Origin: an uncultured Clostridia bacterium
GTDB lineage: Bacteria > Bacillota > Clostridia > Oscillospirales > Ruminococcaceae
Direction: 5' to 3'
Assembly: GCA_947302065.1 (NCBI GenBank)
Contig: CAMYUO010000150.1
Coordinates: 1-5,608 of the forward strand
DNA length: 5,608 nucleotides
Positions 5,043-5,608 of the stretch are shown here, one piece after another (the first letter of the stretch is position 1; every line of letters starts with the position of its first letter). Both the position numbers and the translations under genes were made by a program. The notes under the pieces are model-generated. The model saw only the letters and a list, made by a program, of their open reading frames with translations, had not been told where the DNA came from and made no database searches.

Positions 5043-5608
5043 TCAGTCAAACAGCTTATCTGCGAACCAGACATTTTTTACCTCAAAGGTCTTTTTGTCG
5101 AGGTAGGAGAGTATGCCTGCATCTGTTGTGAACTCAAACGACAGCTTGTATGCACAAAGCGCCTGCGTCTTAACATTGTATTCTCTGTTGACAGCGTTTA
5201 TGCCGTATTTGCCGTCGCCGAGCAGCGGATAGCCGATATGTGCAAGGTGCGCCCTTATCTGATGCGTGCGCCCTGTCACCAGCTTGACCTGCAAAAGTGC
5301 GAGCCGTTTGTCGCCGGTCGTTTTCAGGACTTTATACTGCGTTATCATCGTCTTGTTGAGAGGCGTTTTGCTGTCGGTTATCTTAACGATTTTGGTTTTC
5401 TCGTTGCGCTCGTGGTATGCTGTCAGCGTGTCCTCTTTTTTCGGCGGAACACCGACGGTCACGCAGAGGTATCTTTTGTCAAGCTCTCTGTCCTTGACTT
5501 TCTGATTGAGAATGCGCAGACTCTCGGCATTCTTGGCGCAGATGACGATGCCGCTGGTGTTGCGGTCGATGCGGTTGCACAGGGCAGGCACAAAAGACAG
5601 CTCCTGCT
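5043..5608 (-). CDS. RluA/RluC-family 23S rRNA or tRNA pseudouridine synthase, C-terminal part (5' end outside window)
   Basis: The frame is open to the right edge and ends with TGA at 5043-5045, giving 187 complete visible residues. A GTG at 5589-5591 is in frame, but it lies inside the conserved block 'SFVPALCNRIDRNTSG', so it is internal and the true start is to the right. The catalytic motif reads NRIDRNTSG; the Asp of RID is the family's nucleophile, and Asn-Arg-Ile replaces the common His-Arg-Leu, as in several Firmicutes RluA relatives. The second signature 'GRTHQIRAHLAHIGYPLLGD' is complete. The enzyme isomerises uridine to pseudouridine in structured RNA; the target position cannot be told from this part, and the N-terminal region, where an S4 domain would lie if present, is outside. 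I see no clear terminator between its stop and the PHP promoter. Confidence 0.94.
   Translation of the reverse strand, partial: QELSFVPALCNRIDRNTSGIVICAKNAESLRILNQKVKDRELDKRYLCVTVGVPPKKEDTLTAYHERNEKTKIVKITDSKTPLNKTMITQYKVLKTTGDKRLALLQVKLVTGRTHQIRAHLAHIGYPLLGDGKYGINAVNREYNVKTQALCAYKLSFEFTTDAGILSYLDKKTFEVKNVWFADKLFD

Noticed and set aside
5589..5591. GTG as the start codon of the pseudouridine synthase
   Set aside because: It lies within the conserved active-site block, the frame continues to the window edge, and the family's N-terminal region would be missing.

Overview
The window looks like chromosomal DNA from a Gram-positive gut or rumen anaerobe of the Oscillospiraceae/Lachnospiraceae type, most likely Ruminococcus-like. 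The pointers are a secreted BspA-type leucine-rich-repeat protein ending in cell-wall-binding (CWB2) repeats, strong AGGAGG-type ribosome binding sites, sigma-A-type promoters with 17-base spacers, and the Firmicutes-style 'NRIDRNTSG' variant of the RluA-family active site. This taxonomic guess rests on gene style only. All five genes are on the minus strand, so they read from right to left.

Right edge to left: (1) the C-terminal part of an RluA/RluC-family pseudouridine synthase (5608-5043, start outside the window). (2) A promoter with a near-consensus -35, a 17-base spacer and an extended TGnTATAAT -10 (4951-4979) drives a PHP-domain metal-dependent phosphoesterase (4899-4027). (3) A GC-rich hairpin (3990-4017) separates that gene from a short, 390-residue NAD(P)-dependent malic enzyme (3959-2787). 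(4) An 81-residue stand-alone TSCPD-domain protein (2776-2531) follows 10 bases after the malic enzyme; its Shine-Dalgarno overlaps the malic enzyme stop codon, so the two are very probably translationally coupled. A terminator hairpin (2498-2520) ends this unit.

(5) A second textbook promoter (2397-2425), with a perfect 7-bp inverted repeat at the predicted transcription start (2376-2392), drives a large secreted surface protein that runs off the left edge (2334-1, 778 residues visible). It has a signal peptide, BspA-like leucine-rich repeats that include an exact-length 96-residue tandem duplication, three Cys-rich 'GH...W...ATC..G...C..C' modules, and at least three CWB2 repeats.

Functionally the window joins housekeeping genes (rRNA/tRNA modification, nucleotide or RNA-end phosphoesterase, malate-to-pyruvate conversion) to an independently transcribed cell-surface adhesin-like protein. 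I see no CRISPR array, insertion sequence, tRNA, rRNA or phage gene, and no convincing new multi-gene system. The least understood item is the TSCPD protein coupled to malic enzyme.
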